A stretch of DNA of 64,000 nt from Mxb001 sp964537955 (GTDB lineage: Bacteria > Actinomycetota > Actinomycetes > S36-B12). Below, one piece after another: positions 1 to 10,374 of the stretch (positions are counted from its first letter, which is position 1; each line of letters begins with the position of its first letter). The DNA lies in the NCBI GenBank assembly GCA_964537955.1, contig CAZICY010000002.1, positions 1 through 64,000 of the forward strand, written 5' to 3'. A program made the translations under genes and the position numbers. The notes beneath the pieces are model-generated. The model saw nothing but the letters and a program-made list of their open reading frames with translations. It ran no database searches and was not told where the DNA came from.

Positions 1-762
1 AAGCCCCGGGCACCACGGATCCCCGACGACATCACGGGCAAGGAGATCGATCGGCGTGTGGCGGCGGAGCTCCGCACGCTGCCGGAGGAGCTCGGCCTGA
101 CCGTGGCGCGTCTGCTCGTCGCAGCGTCCCGCGCTCTCGAGGAAGAGGACATGGACCTCGCCCTTGCCTACGCGGCCGAGGCGAAGCGACTCGCGGGGCG
201 CGTGTCCGTCGTGCGGGAGGCGGCGGGCATCGCGGCGTACTCGGCTGGCGATTACGCGACGGCGCTTGCCGAATTGCGGGCCGTGCGTCGCATGACTGGC
301 GATCAGGACTACGTACCGGTGATGGCGGACTGCGAGCGAGGCCTCGGCCGGCCACGCAAGGCGCTGGAGCTCCTCGCGGAGGTGCCCGAGTCCGGGCTTA
401 GCGAGTCAGCCCGGATCGAGGCGAGGATCGTGGCAGCGGGAGCCCGCCGAGATCTCGGGCAGCCCGAGGCCGCTCTGCTCCTGCTGCAGGTCCCCGAGCT
501 CAGCGCGCGACGCACGGAGGACTGGCTGGCGCGGCTGCGCTACGCCTATGCCGACACCCTCATGGACCTCGGGCGTCCAGCCGAGGCGCGGACGTGGTTC
601 GAGCGCGCAGCGCAGGTGGATCCGGACGGAGCCACCGATGCCGAGGAGCGCCTTGCGGAGATGGACGGGATTGTCTTCGATGACTCGTGGGGCGACGACG
701 ACGAGGATCAGCGCCCCACGGAGGCCGCGTCGCCTGACGTCGAGCCTGGGCCCTCGGTCTGA
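1..762 (+). CDS. Tetratricopeptide-repeat protein, 5' end outside window
   Basis: The reading frame is open from base 1, and the first residues (RIPDDITGKEIDRRV) read as conserved protein, so the gene starts before the window; a GTG at 58 is only an internal alternative. The protein is Ala/Leu/Glu-rich helical repeats, with paired helices such as AAYSAGDYATALAELRAVRR and DTLMDLGRPAEARTWFERA that fit TPR-like folds, ending in an acidic tail (DDSWGDDDED). In mycobacteria the equivalent gene (Rv1691) sits in the same position upstream of the HAD phosphatase and tlyA. TPR proteins usually act as protein-binding scaffolds; the partner is unknown. Its last 55 bases overlap the convergent metallo-hydrolase gene. 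Confidence 0.8.
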   Translation, partial: KPRAPRIPDDITGKEIDRRVAAELRTLPEELGLTVARLLVAASRALEEEDMDLALAYAAEAKRLAGRVSVVREAAGIAAYSAGDYATALAELRAVRRMTGDQDYVPVMADCERGLGRPRKALELLAEVPESGLSESARIEARIVAAGARRDLGQPEAALLLLQVPELSARRTEDWLARLRYAYADTLMDLGRPAEARTWFERAAQVDPDGATDAEERLAEMDGIVFDDSWGDDDEDQRPTEAASPDVEPGPSV

Positions 763-1673
763 TCGAGCCATCTGCTGATGCCCGCGACGTTGGCCGCGGT
801 GGATGACAGGAATTCCCAGGTGGCCTCACGCTCGTCGCGAAGGCTGCCATCCGGGAAGGTGATCGGCGTGCGTTCGCGCACCATGGCCACGGCGTGGTCG
901 AGGTCCATCTGGAGCGACCGCGCCTCGCGCACCATCTCCACCCACCTGCGCAGCACCGCCTCGGATCGCTCCAGGGCCGACTCCACGGCCGTGACCGGCC
1001 CGTAGTGCGCGAAGAGCAATCGATCCGGAGCGACCTGCCGCATGCGCGCCATCGACGCCAGCGCGAGATCGAGGTCGAAGTCCGGTGGAGGGGTGGCGGG
1101 CCTGAGCTCGTCTGCCTCGGGCACGTACACCCCTGCCGCGTCCCCCGTGTAGAGGTCGCCCGTGTCCGGGTCGAGCAGGCCGACATGGTGAGAGGCGTGC
1201 CCGGGAGCGTGGAACGCCTCCAGGCGCCGGCCGCCCCCGAGGTCGATCACTCCGACCTCGCCGAGCGCGACGACGCGTGCGGCATCCGTGGGACGCAGGT
1301 CGCCGAAGAGCTCGTCCATCACCGGCCCGAAGACCCGGTGGGCGCTCGCGACCAGTTTGGCCGGGTCCACCAGATGACGCGCCCCGCGCTCGTGCACCAC
1401 CACCTCGGCGCGGGGGAACGCCGCCGCGATATCGCCCACGCCGCCGGCGTGGTCCAGGTGGATGTGCGTGACCACGACCGTCGCAAGATCGTCGGGACCG
1501 ATCCCCAGTGACGCGAGGGACTCGACGACCGTCGGCGCGGAGAGCGCTGTCCCTGTCTCCACCAGGCACGGCCGATCCGAGCGGATGAGGTAGCCGGCAG
1601 TGATGCCCGAGTGGCCGCCCATGAGCGTGTCGATCTCGAAGACCTCGCCGCCCAGATCGGTCACGCCGTCCAC
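708..1673 (-). CDS. Metallo-beta-lactamase-fold hydrolase
   Basis: A 321-residue protein with the metal-binding motif HIHLDH at residues 70-75 and the later HAPGHASHH and YTGDAAG segments of the metallo-beta-lactamase superfamily. It probably hydrolyses a thioester or ester in the cytoplasm (glyoxalase II / lactonase-like subfamily), but the substrate cannot be read from sequence. The frame is open as far as 2033, yet similarity begins at VDGVTDLGGEVFEID, and a GTG at 1673 lies 5 bases after a strong GAGGAGG ribosome-binding site, so I start there. It is divergent from the OB-fold gene at 1794 and convergent with the TPR gene, overlapping it tail to tail. Confidence 0.85.
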   Translation of the reverse strand: MDGVTDLGGEVFEIDTLMGGHSGITAGYLIRSDRPCLVETGTALSAPTVVESLASLGIGPDDLATVVVTHIHLDHAGGVGDIAAAFPRAEVVVHERGARHLVDPAKLVASAHRVFGPVMDELFGDLRPTDAARVVALGEVGVIDLGGGRRLEAFHAPGHASHHVGLLDPDTGDLYTGDAAGVYVPEADELRPATPPPDFDLDLALASMARMRQVAPDRLLFAHYGPVTAVESALERSEAVLRRWVEMVREARSLQMDLDHAVAMVRERTPITFPDGSLRDEREATWEFLSSTAANVAGISRWLDQTEGPGSTSGDAASVGR

Positions 1674-1793
1674 AGGGGCCTCCTCGTGCCGTCGTCCACA
1701 TGGTGCGAGCCGCGGTGCTGTCGCGGGCATCCAGGTCGCATCGTAGGCCCCGGCCCGCAGACGCCGGGCACACAGACAGTCACGGGAGGTCCC

Positions 1794-2147
1794 ATGTCCC
1801 CTGCACGCGAAGCCTCCGATCCGGAGGCGTCGACATACAGCCAGGTCCGCCTGCGTGGACGCCTCTCGGGTGTCACGCGGGTCGAGCTGCCGAGCGGAGA
1901 CGAGGCGGTGGCCTTCCGCATCGTCGTCGATCGCCCGTCTCGCGCGCGGGGTCCGTCGGGCCGCGTGCGCGTGGATGCGCTCGAGTGCATCGCCTGGACG
2001 GCTGCCACACGGCGACGGCTGCTCACGTGCCACGACGGGGATGTGGTCGAGGTCGAGGGCTGGCTCCAGCGCAGGTTCTGGAAGTCAGGGGCCGCGCCCG
2101 CGTCGCGGACCGAGGTGGTGGCACGCGACGTCCGTCGGGCAGCGTAG
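1794..2147 (+). CDS. SSB-like OB-fold protein
   Basis: A 117-residue protein whose strands (VRLRGRLSG, AVAFRIVVDRP, VDALECIAW, VVEVEGWLQRRFW) match the OB fold of single-stranded DNA-binding proteins. It lacks the long acidic C-terminal tail of the essential replication SSB, so it is likelier an accessory SSB paralogue. The start ATG follows GGGAGGT by three bases. It stands alone between a divergent hydrolase and a TPR gene. A role in DNA repair or competence is possible but is inference. Confidence 0.65.
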   Translation: MSPAREASDPEASTYSQVRLRGRLSGVTRVELPSGDEAVAFRIVVDRPSRARGPSGRVRVDALECIAWTAATRRRLLTCHDGDVVEVEGWLQRRFWKSGAAPASRTEVVARDVRRAA

Positions 2148-2175
2148 GAAGCCACGCCCGTGACACCATAGGCGC

Positions 2176-2643
2176 GTGACAGCGCAGGGAGCTCCGAGCG
2201 GCAGCGTCTACGACTGGTTCCGGCGCGCAAGCGACATGCTGGCGAGCGGCGACCCGGGCGCAAGCCTGGTGCTCATCGACCGTGTCCTCCAGGAGGATCC
2301 TTCCTCGCAGGCCGCGCGCGAGATCCGCGCGCGGGCGCTGTTCGACTCCGGCCGCTACGCAGAGGCGGCAGAGGCCTTTGCGCAGTGCCTGGAGTTCGCC
2401 CCCGCCGATGACTACGCGCACTACGGCGCGGGCATGAGCCTGTGGCGTCTCCAGGACTTCCCGCAGGCGCGGGACCACCTCGCGATGGCCAGCGTCATGC
2501 GGCCTGACCGCGAGGAGTACGCGCGAGCCCTCACCCAGGTGAAGGCCACCATCAAGGCCCGTCGCTCGGCGGGACTCCCTCTCACCGGGCCGATCGACAC
2601 CGAGCCTGCGGGCCACGAGCCCTTCGGCGGCGCTCCCTCGTGA
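2176..2643 (+). CDS. Small tetratricopeptide-repeat protein
   Basis: A 155-residue soluble protein of about three TPR helix pairs: ASDMLASGDPGASLVLIDRV, ARALFDSGRYAEAAEAFAQ and AGMSLWRLQDFPQARDHLAM, the last two with the classic Gly/Ala/Tyr spacing. It has no signal peptide and a Pro-rich tail. The GTG start lacks a clear ribosome-binding site. Its stop codon overlaps the GTG of the HAD gene (GTGA), so the two are translationally coupled. It is the second TPR gene within 2 kb. Function unknown beyond protein-protein contact. Confidence 0.75.
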   Translation: MTAQGAPSGSVYDWFRRASDMLASGDPGASLVLIDRVLQEDPSSQAAREIRARALFDSGRYAEAAEAFAQCLEFAPADDYAHYGAGMSLWRLQDFPQARDHLAMASVMRPDREEYARALTQVKATIKARRSAGLPLTGPIDTEPAGHEPFGGAPS

Positions 2644-3722
2644 CGGGCGCCGCGCGCGAGGATCAGGAGGCGGCGTCGACTCTGGCGGCGGCGCACGACG
2701 TCGCGCTGCTGGACCTCGACGGGGTCGTCTACATCGGTGACCATGCGGTGCCGGGCGCCGCGGGCGCGCTTGCCACCGCGCGCCGGGCCGGGATGCGACT
2801 CGCCTTCGTCACCAACAACGCCGGACGTCCTCCGGAGGAGGTCGCCGCGCACCTGAGCGCCCTGGGCATCCCGGCGACCCCGGAGGAAGTGGTCACCTCG
2901 GCGCAGGCGGGGGCTGACCTGCTGGCACGGGACCTGCCGCAGGGCACGCCCGTGCTCGCCGTCGGAGGTCCCGGGGTGGCCGTGGCATTGGAACGCGCGG
3001 GCCTTGCGCCGCTGCGTGCCGGCGATGCGAAGGCCGGCGACGCACGCGCGGTGCTGCAGGGCTTCGGGCGCGATGTGGCGTGGACTGACCTCGCGGCCGC
3101 GGCTCTCGCCGTGCAGCGCGGCGCTCGCTGGGTGCTGACCAATCCCGACGTGACCCTGCCCGTGCCCGGGGGGCGCGCTCCCGGCAATGGAAGTCTCGCC
3201 CGCGCCGTCGAGGCGGCTGCCGGGCGCGGGCCCGACGACGTCGCCGGCAAGCCGCACCCCGCGCTCATGCATGCCTCCGTCGAGCGGCTCGGTGCGCGCA
3301 CCCCGCTGGTCGTGGGCGACCGACTGGACACCGACATCGAAGGGGCGGTGCGCACGGGCATCCCCTCGCTCCTCGTGCTCACCGGGATCACCGATGTCGC
3401 GACGCTGCTGCAGGCGCACGCGGGGGAGCGACCCGACTACATCGGCGCTGATCTGTCCGCGCTCAACGAGCTGCCCGCGCCGACCGCGGGGCCGTGGGGA
3501 CCCCGCGCCCTCGGCGACGCGTGGGAGCTGCAGGGCGCCCGCGCGTGGATCGACGGTACGGTGCTCCGGCTTGGCGACGGAGGTGGCTGGCGGGCACTGC
3601 TGCAGTGCGCCTGCGCCGCGGCATGGGCGAGCCAGGAGCCGACGCAGGTCACCGAGGCTGCCGAGCGGATCGAGCGGGCGCGGCGAGCCCAGGGGGCCGG
3701 GCCGCGTAACGTGGAGCCATGA
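2640..3722 (+). CDS. HAD-superfamily phosphatase (NagD/PGP-like)
   Basis: A 360-residue protein with HAD motif I DLDGV (nucleophile Asp25, general acid Asp27), motif II VTNNAGRPPEEVA, the C2-cap region and the C-terminal block GKPHPALM...VGDRLDTDIEGA. These define the IIA subclass (NagD, phosphoglycolate and p-nitrophenyl phosphatases). It likely dephosphorylates a small sugar phosphate or nucleotide. About 100 residues follow the HAD core (from roughly residue 265) and look like a separate small domain rich in Trp and Ala. The GTG start overlaps the preceding stop and its own stop overlaps the next ATG. It occupies the same place as mycobacterial Rv1692. Confidence 0.85.
   Translation: MTGAAREDQEAASTLAAAHDVALLDLDGVVYIGDHAVPGAAGALATARRAGMRLAFVTNNAGRPPEEVAAHLSALGIPATPEEVVTSAQAGADLLARDLPQGTPVLAVGGPGVAVALERAGLAPLRAGDAKAGDARAVLQGFGRDVAWTDLAAAALAVQRGARWVLTNPDVTLPVPGGRAPGNGSLARAVEAAAGRGPDDVAGKPHPALMHASVERLGARTPLVVGDRLDTDIEGAVRTGIPSLLVLTGITDVATLLQAHAGERPDYIGADLSALNELPAPTAGPWGPRALGDAWELQGARAWIDGTVLRLGDGGGWRALLQCACAAAWASQEPTQVTEAAERIERARRAQGAGPRNVEP
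3707..3712 (+). promoter_or_regulatory. Candidate -10 hexamer TAACGT, leaderless spacing
   Basis: TAACGT ends six bases before the ATG at 3719, as at several other genes in the window, suggesting a second transcript that starts at the start codon in addition to coupling with the HAD gene. No convincing -35 is visible. Confidence 0.35.
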
Positions 3723-4177
3723 CCCAGCAGCCGCCCGACGACGACGCCATGGCCGCGGTGCGGCCCTACCTCCAGCTCGCCTCGGGGATCCTCGGGATGT
3801 CCGCGGCGAAGGCCGCCGAGCTCGCCCAGGGCCTGTGGACCCAGGGCGGCGACGCCGTGGGTGACGCCGTCGGCCAGGGCATGCAGGCCGCCTCCACCAC
3901 GGGCGAGCAGGTGGCCGCGCTGCTGTCTGCCGATCAGGTGCGATCACTCGTGCGCGAGGAAGTCGACCGCATCGTGCGGCGGCTTGGGTTCGCGCGCGAG
4001 GACGAGCTCGCGAGCCTGCGCCGCGAGGTGAGCCGTCTGGAGCAGCAGGTCTCGGCCCTGCGCGAGGAGATCGTCCAGGCGAAGCCGGCCAAGAAGCACG
4101 GTGGCGACAAGGGCAAGGGCAAGGGCAAGAAGCACGGCGCGGACAAGGAGCACGGCGCGGACAAGGAGCAGTCATGA
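3719..4177 (+). CDS. Coiled-coil protein with Lys-rich tail (phasin-like)
   Basis: A 152-residue protein. Residues 15-70 are Ala/Gly-rich helix; residues 75-122 form a clear coiled coil (DELASLRREVSRLEQQVSAL), followed by a basic tail of KKHGGDKGKGKGKK and two copies of HGADKE. This layout resembles polyhydroxyalkanoate granule-associated phasins and histone-like tails, so surface binding to a polymer, membrane or nucleic acid is plausible. No catalytic motif is visible. The ATG overlaps the HAD stop and the gene's own stop overlaps the next start, placing it in the tlyA operon. Actinobacteria often have a similar small protein here. Function not established. Confidence 0.6.
   Translation: MTQQPPDDDAMAAVRPYLQLASGILGMSAAKAAELAQGLWTQGGDAVGDAVGQGMQAASTTGEQVAALLSADQVRSLVREEVDRIVRRLGFAREDELASLRREVSRLEQQVSALREEIVQAKPAKKHGGDKGKGKGKKHGADKEHGADKEQS
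4133..4168 (+). repeat. 18-bp tandem duplication in Lys-rich tail
   Basis: Two exact 18-bp copies (4133-4150 and 4151-4168) encode HGADKE twice and keep the frame. They follow a run of GGGCAA hexamers, so the tail grows by slippage. Confidence 0.85.
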
Positions 4178-4404
4178 CCCAGCCGTTCTCGTCGGGGGAG
4201 CAGCAGGGGCTGCCGATCGCGGTCCCCGTGCAGCCCACCGGCGACACGCGCGTCGATGCGGCGCTCGAGCGTCTTCAGGAGCTCGACCAGGTGCCCATCG
4301 AGGAGCACGCAGAGGTCTTCGGCGACATCCATGCCCGCCTGAGTGCCGCGCTCGGCGACGCCACATCCGCCGACGCCACACCCGCCGACGGGGCCGACTC
4401 CTGA
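4174..4404 (+). CDS. Small conserved actinobacterial protein
   Basis: A 76-residue acidic protein whose core VDAALERLQELDQVPIEEHA predicts two short amphipathic helices. It has no membrane span, signal or catalytic motif. It overlaps the preceding gene by ATGA and its TGA stop overlaps the CTG proposed as tlyA start. Small proteins of this length lie directly before tlyA in other actinobacteria (Rv1693-like position), and the tight coupling suggests it is made with TlyA. Function unknown. Confidence 0.65.
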   Translation: MTQPFSSGEQQGLPIAVPVQPTGDTRVDAALERLQELDQVPIEEHAEVFGDIHARLSAALGDATSADATPADGADS

Positions 4405-5201
4405 CCCGACGCCGCCTCGATGCGGAGCTCGTGCGGCGGGGCCTTGCGCGATCGCGGGAGCAGGCACGCGCTCTCGTGCTCGCCGGGCGCGTGCGCGTCG
4501 CCGGGGCGGTCGCGTCCAAGCCGGCGACGATGGTCGACGATGCCGCGGCCGTGCTCGTCGACGACGATGTCGACGATCCGGGCTACGCCTCGCGCGGGGG
4601 ATGGAAGCTCGATGGTGCACTCGATCGCCTGGGCGGCCCGCCGATCGACGGCCGGCTGTGCCTCGATGCGGGCGCATCGACCGGGGGATTCACCGACGTG
4701 CTCCTGCGCCGCGGCGCTCGGGCGGTCACGTGCGTGGACGTCGGGTACGGCTTGCTCGACTGGCGGCTGCGCACCGACGAGCGCGTCACGGTCCGCGACC
4801 GCACGAATGTCCGCCTTCTGCAGCCGGGGGACCTGCCCTACGCCCCCGAGGTGATCGTGGCCGACCTGTCCTTCATCTCGCTGCAGCTCGTCCTGCCGGC
4901 CCTGGTGGCCTGCGCCGCCGAGGGAGCCGACATCCTGCCCATGGTCAAGCCACAGTTCGAGGTGGGCAGGGAGGCCGTCGGAGCCGGGGGCGTTGTGCGC
5001 GACCCGGAGCAGCGAGCCGGCGCCGTCCGTAGGATCGCCGCAGCGGCGTACGACCTGGGATGGGGGACGCAGGGGGTTGCAGCCAGCCCCCTCCCCGGCC
5101 CCAGCGGCAATGTCGAGTTCTTCCTCTGGCTCCGCCGCGGCGCCGGAGCTCCCGATCCAGAGCGGATTGGCCAGGTAGTGGAGGCGGGTCATGGCGGCTG
5201 A
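4401..5201 (+). CDS. tlyA: TlyA 16S/23S rRNA 2'-O-ribose cytidine methyltransferase
   Basis: The protein has an N-terminal S4 RNA-binding domain (LDAELVRRGLARSREQAR) and an FtsJ-type methyltransferase core: SAM motif LDAGASTGGFTDVLL, VDVGYGLL, DLSFISL and VKPQFEVG. TlyA methylates C1409 of 16S and C1920 of 23S rRNA and determines capreomycin sensitivity in mycobacteria. No ATG, GTG or TTG gives a family-like N-terminus. The CTG at 4401 overlaps the previous TGA stop and yields (M)TRRRLDAELVRRGL, which closely matches the known start. A GTG at 4431 would cut into the S4 domain. The gene overlaps nadK by 11 bases. Identity sure, start codon less so. Confidence 0.93.
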   Translation: MTRRRLDAELVRRGLARSREQARALVLAGRVRVAGAVASKPATMVDDAAAVLVDDDVDDPGYASRGGWKLDGALDRLGGPPIDGRLCLDAGASTGGFTDVLLRRGARAVTCVDVGYGLLDWRLRTDERVTVRDRTNVRLLQPGDLPYAPEVIVADLSFISLQLVLPALVACAAEGADILPMVKPQFEVGREAVGAGGVVRDPEQRAGAVRRIAAAAYDLGWGTQGVAASPLPGPSGNVEFFLWLRRGAGAPDPERIGQVVEAGHGG

Positions 5202-6087
5202 CAGGCGCACGGTCCTGCTCGTCACGCATGCCTCGCGACCGGAGGCCGGGGTCCTCGCGGCCGAGGTCGCCCAGGCCTTGCAGGGTGCGTCGATCGACGT
5301 CCGCGTCTGCGACGACGACGGCCTGGCAGAGGCACCCGGCGGCGACTGGAGCGTCGTGGCCGCCGACGAGGACGCCGCCGACGGCGCCGAGCTCGTCGTC
5401 GTACTCGGCGGCGACGGGACCATCCTCAGGGGCGCCGAGCGCGCACGGCACGGCGACGTGCCCCTGCTCGGCGTCAACCTCGGCCATGTCGGCTTCCTCG
5501 CCGAGGCCGAGCGCGAGGCTGTCGACGACGTGGTGCGCGCGATCGTCGAGCGCCAGTGGCATGTCGAGGAGCGCACCGCCCTCGACATCTCAGTGCTTGT
5601 CGGCGGTGAACCGGTGCACCGCACCTGGGCTCTCAACGAGGCGAGCCTGGAGAAGGCCGCGCGCGAGCGCATGGTCGATGTCCTTGTCGAGATCGACGGG
5701 CGTCCCCTGTCGCGATGGGGCTGCGACGGCGTCGTGTGCGCGACCCCGACCGGGTCCACCGCCTACGCGTTCTCTGCCGGCGGCCCCGTGGTGTGGCCGG
5801 AGGTGGAGGCACTTCTCGTCGTGCCCATCAGCGCGCATGCGCTCTTCGCCCGACCGCTGGTGGTGTCGCCCCGCAGCGTCATCGCACTCGAGCTGCCGGA
5901 CGCGTCGTCCTCCGCGGTGATGTGGGCGGACGGGCGCCGGGCGGTGGAGCTGCCGCCGCGCGCCCGCGTGGAGGTACGCCGCTCCGCGCAGCCGGTGCGA
6001 CTGGCGCGCCTGTCGCACGCGCCCTTCACCGACCGGCTGGTCGCGAAGTTCAGCCTGCCCGTCGACGGGTGGCGAGGCCGACGGTGA
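5191..6087 (+). CDS. nadK: NAD kinase
   Basis: A 298-residue ATP-NAD kinase that makes NADP+. It shows the nucleotide motif GGDG at residues 73-76 within VVVLGGDGTIL, then GVNLGHVGFLAE, the NE/D pair in LNEASLEK and the substrate loop ATPTGSTAYAFSAGGP. Length and order match the mycobacterial PpnK (Rv1695). The ATG lies inside the end of tlyA, and the TGA overlaps recN's GTG, so tlyA-nadK-recN are coupled. Confidence 0.96.
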   Translation: MAADRRTVLLVTHASRPEAGVLAAEVAQALQGASIDVRVCDDDGLAEAPGGDWSVVAADEDAADGAELVVVLGGDGTILRGAERARHGDVPLLGVNLGHVGFLAEAEREAVDDVVRAIVERQWHVEERTALDISVLVGGEPVHRTWALNEASLEKAARERMVDVLVEIDGRPLSRWGCDGVVCATPTGSTAYAFSAGGPVVWPEVEALLVVPISAHALFARPLVVSPRSVIALELPDASSSAVMWADGRRAVELPPRARVEVRRSAQPVRLARLSHAPFTDRLVAKFSLPVDGWRGRR

Positions 6088-7267
6088 GCGCCGCCCGGCC
6101 CGCCGGCGGACTTGTCGACCTGAGCATCCGCGGGGTCGGCGTCATCGACAGCGCGCAGTGGGAGTGGGGCCCTGGGCTCACCGTCATCACGGGCGAAACC
6201 GGGTCCGGCAAGACCATGGTCCTCACCGGGCTTTCCCTGGTCCTCGGCGGCGCATCGGATCCCGGCATCGTGCGCGCCGGGCACGACGCGGCCGTGGTCG
6301 AAGGCCGGTTTCATGTCGACGACCCGCTGGTGGCGGAACTGGTGGCCGAGGCGGGAGGTGAGGCGGACGAGGACGGCAGCATCGTGCTCGCGCGCTCCGT
6401 CGCGGCAGCGGGGCGCTCGCGGGCGCACCTCGGCGGGCGCACCGTGCCGGCGGCCACCCTGGCCCGGCTCGGATCGCGCCTCGTGGCAGTCCACGGGCAG
6501 GATGATCAGCACCGCCTGCGCAGGCCCGCGCAGCAGCGGGCCGCTCTCGACAGGTTCGGTGGCGACGAGGTGGACGCCCCCCGCGAGGCCTATCGGCGGG
6601 CCTTCGACGAGTTGGCTGACGTGCTTCGCCGGCGGCAGGACGTCATCGCCCATGCCGCCGAGCGGGCACGCGAGGCAGCCGACCTGCGCGAGTCCGTCGA
6701 GGCCATCGATCGACTTGCCCCCGCGGCGGGCGAGGAGGAGGCCCTGCGGGACGAGGCGGGCCGGCTCGCGCACGCGGACGAGATCCTGCGCCAGGTGGCG
6801 TCGGCGCGCGAAGCGCTCGCGGCCGATGAGGGCTCCGCGACTGCCGCGATCGGCTCCGCGACCGCGTCGGTGGCGCGCGCGGCCGAGCGCGATCCCGCCC
6901 TGGGGCAGGTGGCCGAGCGGATGCAGCGCCTGTCTGCCGAGTCCGTCGACCTCGCCGCGGATCTCGCGCGCTACCTCGACGACCTGGATGCGGATCCCGG
7001 GCGGCTCGACGCGGTCGAGGAGCGCCGGGGTGCCCTGGGCGACCTGCGCCGCAGGCTGGAGCGCAGCGGCGCGTGGCCGGAACTCGCCGCCGACCCGGTC
7101 GCGTGGCGCGAGGCCGCTGTCGCACGCCTAGGGGACCTGGGCGACGACACCGGGCTCGTGGCCGCACTGGATGCCCGCGTGACCGAGCTCCTCGCCGACT
7201 CCGCCCGCTACGCGGGCGAACTGTCCCGTGCGCGCCGCCGCGCCGCCGATCGGCTCGCGAGCGCGGT
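6084..7267 (+). CDS. recN: DNA repair protein RecN, N-terminal part (cut by gap)
   Basis: RecN is an SMC-like ATPase acting early in double-strand break repair. This part has Walker A GETGSGKT (residues 37-44), the FEL-type region LVAVHGQDDQHRL and the start of the coiled-coil arm (many Ala/Arg/Glu heptads). GTG 6084 overlaps the nadK stop. The frame is interrupted by 100 N; the last 55 bases are repeated exactly after the gap. Deleting the gap plus one copy (155 bases) restores a single frame of 597 residues ending at 8032, a normal RecN length. The break is therefore an assembly artefact, not a pseudogene. Confidence 0.93.
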
Positions 7268-7422
7268 NNNNNNNNNNNNNNNNNNNNNNNNNNNNNNNNN
7301 NNNNNNNNNNNNNNNNNNNNNNNNNNNNNNNNNNNNNNNNNNNNNNNNNNNNNNNNNNNNNNNNNNNCGGGCGAACTGTCCCGTGCGCGCCGCCGCGCCG
7401 CCGATCGGCTCGCGAGCGCGGT
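7213..7422. repeat. Identical 55-bp contig ends flanking the gap
   Basis: Bases 7213-7267 and 7368-7422 are identical and abut the N run on both sides. They are best explained as overlapping ends of two contigs that the scaffolder failed to merge. Confidence 0.95.
7268..7367. other. Assembly gap of 100 N
   Basis: Exactly 100 undetermined bases, the conventional placeholder for a gap of unknown size. The flanking 55-bp overlap implies that the true gap length is negative. Confidence 0.98.
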
Positions 7423-8032
7423 GACCGAGGAGCTCGCGGCGCTCGCGATGGGCTCGACCCAGCTGGTCGTCGACGTGAGCAGGCGCCCGGCAGGCAGCGG
7501 CGATATCGACCTCTCCGTCGACCATGCGTCCTGCGGAGCCGACCGGCATGGCGTCGACGACATCGAGTTCCTGCTCGTCACCCGGGATGCCCCCGAAGGC
7601 CGGCCGCTGGCCAAGAGCGCCTCCGGCGGCGAGCGCTCGCGCGTGATGCTCGCCCTGGAAGTCGTCTTCGCAGGGATGGACCCGGTGCCGACCTTCGTCT
7701 TCGACGAGGTGGATGCCGGGGTTGGCGGCAAGGCAGCCCTCGAGGTGGGGCACCGCCTCGCGCTGCTCGCCCGGACGGCCCAGGTGATCGTGGTGACCCA
7801 CCTCGCCCAGGTCGCCGCGTTCGCGGACCAGCACGTGGTGGTCCGACCCGGCACCGTGACAGCGGCGAGCATCTCCTACGCCGAGGGCGCGGACCGCCTC
7901 ACCGAGCTGGCCCGCATGCTGGGGGGCCAGGAGGACTCGGCCACCGCCGCGGCCCATGCGGAGGAGCTCCTCGACCTGGCCGCGGCAAGGTTGGCCGCGG
8001 GTCGCTCCCCGAGCGGGGCCGGAAGCCGCTGA
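7368..8032 (+). CDS. recN: DNA repair protein RecN, C-terminal part
   Basis: Continuation of recN after the gap, in a frame shifted by two relative to the first part. It has the ABC signature SASGGERSRVMLALE, Walker B TFVFDEVDAGVGG and the switch region VIVVTHLAQVAAFADQH, completing the ATPase head. The first 55 bases duplicate the end of the N-terminal fragment. The stop TGA (8030-8032) is followed directly by the pyrG promoter hexamer. Confidence 0.93.
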
Positions 8033-8038
8033 TAGCCT
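8033..8038 (+). promoter_or_regulatory. Candidate -10 hexamer TAGCCT for pyrG
   Basis: TAGCCT lies directly after the recN stop and ends eight bases before the pyrG GTG, which has no ribosome-binding site. This fits a leaderless transcript. The -35 would lie in recN and is not obvious. Confidence 0.5.
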
Positions 8039-8046
8039 GACCTCCC

Positions 8047-9714
<1,668 letters not shown>

Positions 9715-9716
9715 CG

Positions 9717-10358
9717 GTGGCCGACAGCGAGTGGACCGGCCCGCTGCGCGACGAGGCGCATGACGCCGAGCTCCTCGCCCGCACGGAGCACTTCCGCGGC
9801 CACGTGTGGTCCGTGGCGAGCGACGAGGTGCGGCTTCCCAGCGGCGACGTCGTGGTGCGCGATGTCGTCGTGCACCCCGGGGCAGTCGGGGTGGCCGCGA
9901 TCGACGACCACGACCGGATCCTGCTCATCCGCCAGTTCCGCCACCCGGTGGGCGGCTACCTGCTCGAGCTCCCGGCCGGCCTGCGTGACGTGCCGGACGA
10001 GCCGCCCCTGGAGACGGCGCGCCGGGAGCTTGCCGAGGAGGCGGGCATCGTCGCGACCCAGTGGCATGTGCTCGTCGACTTCTTCAACTCCCCGGGCGGG
10101 TCCACGGAGGCATTCCGCTGCTACCTCGCCCGCGGCCTCACGCAGCTGCCCGGCGGCAGGCCCCGGACGGGGGAGGCCGAGGAGGCCGACCTGCCCCAGG
10201 CGTGGGTGGCCCTCGACACGGCCGTAGAGGCAGTCCTCGCGGGGGACCTGCACAATCCCACCACCGTCGCGGGGGTGCTCGCCGCGGCTGCGGCCCGGGA
10301 CCGCGCGTGGCGCACCCTCCGTGCGCCCCATGGTGAAATGTGGGAACTAGAGGGATGA
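9717..10358 (+). CDS. ADP-ribose pyrophosphatase (Nudix hydrolase)
   Basis: A 213-residue Nudix protein. The Nudix box is the segment from GLRDVPDE to RRELAEEAGI, and the preceding HPGAVGVAAIDDHDRILLIRQ is typical of ADP-ribose pyrophosphatases (Rv1700/MT-ADPRase family), which split ADP-ribose to AMP and ribose 5-phosphate with Mg2+. The GTG at 9717 lies two bases after the pyrG stop; an in-frame CTG overlapping that stop at 9711 is an alternative. The position after pyrG is conserved. In related genomes xerD follows directly; here two other genes intervene. Confidence 0.9.
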   Translation: MADSEWTGPLRDEAHDAELLARTEHFRGHVWSVASDEVRLPSGDVVVRDVVVHPGAVGVAAIDDHDRILLIRQFRHPVGGYLLELPAGLRDVPDEPPLETARRELAEEAGIVATQWHVLVDFFNSPGGSTEAFRCYLARGLTQLPGGRPRTGEAEEADLPQAWVALDTAVEAVLAGDLHNPTTVAGVLAAAAARDRAWRTLRAPHGEMWELEG

Positions 10359-10374
10359 ACGCAAGGGGGATGAG

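Noticed and set aside
2421..4247. 608-residue minus-strand open frame
   Set aside because: Antisense to the HAD and coiled-coil genes; translation is low-complexity Arg/Pro/Gly.
7213..7422. 55-bp direct repeat as a mobile or regulatory element
   Set aside because: The copies abut an N run exactly and merging them restores recN, so it is an assembly artefact.
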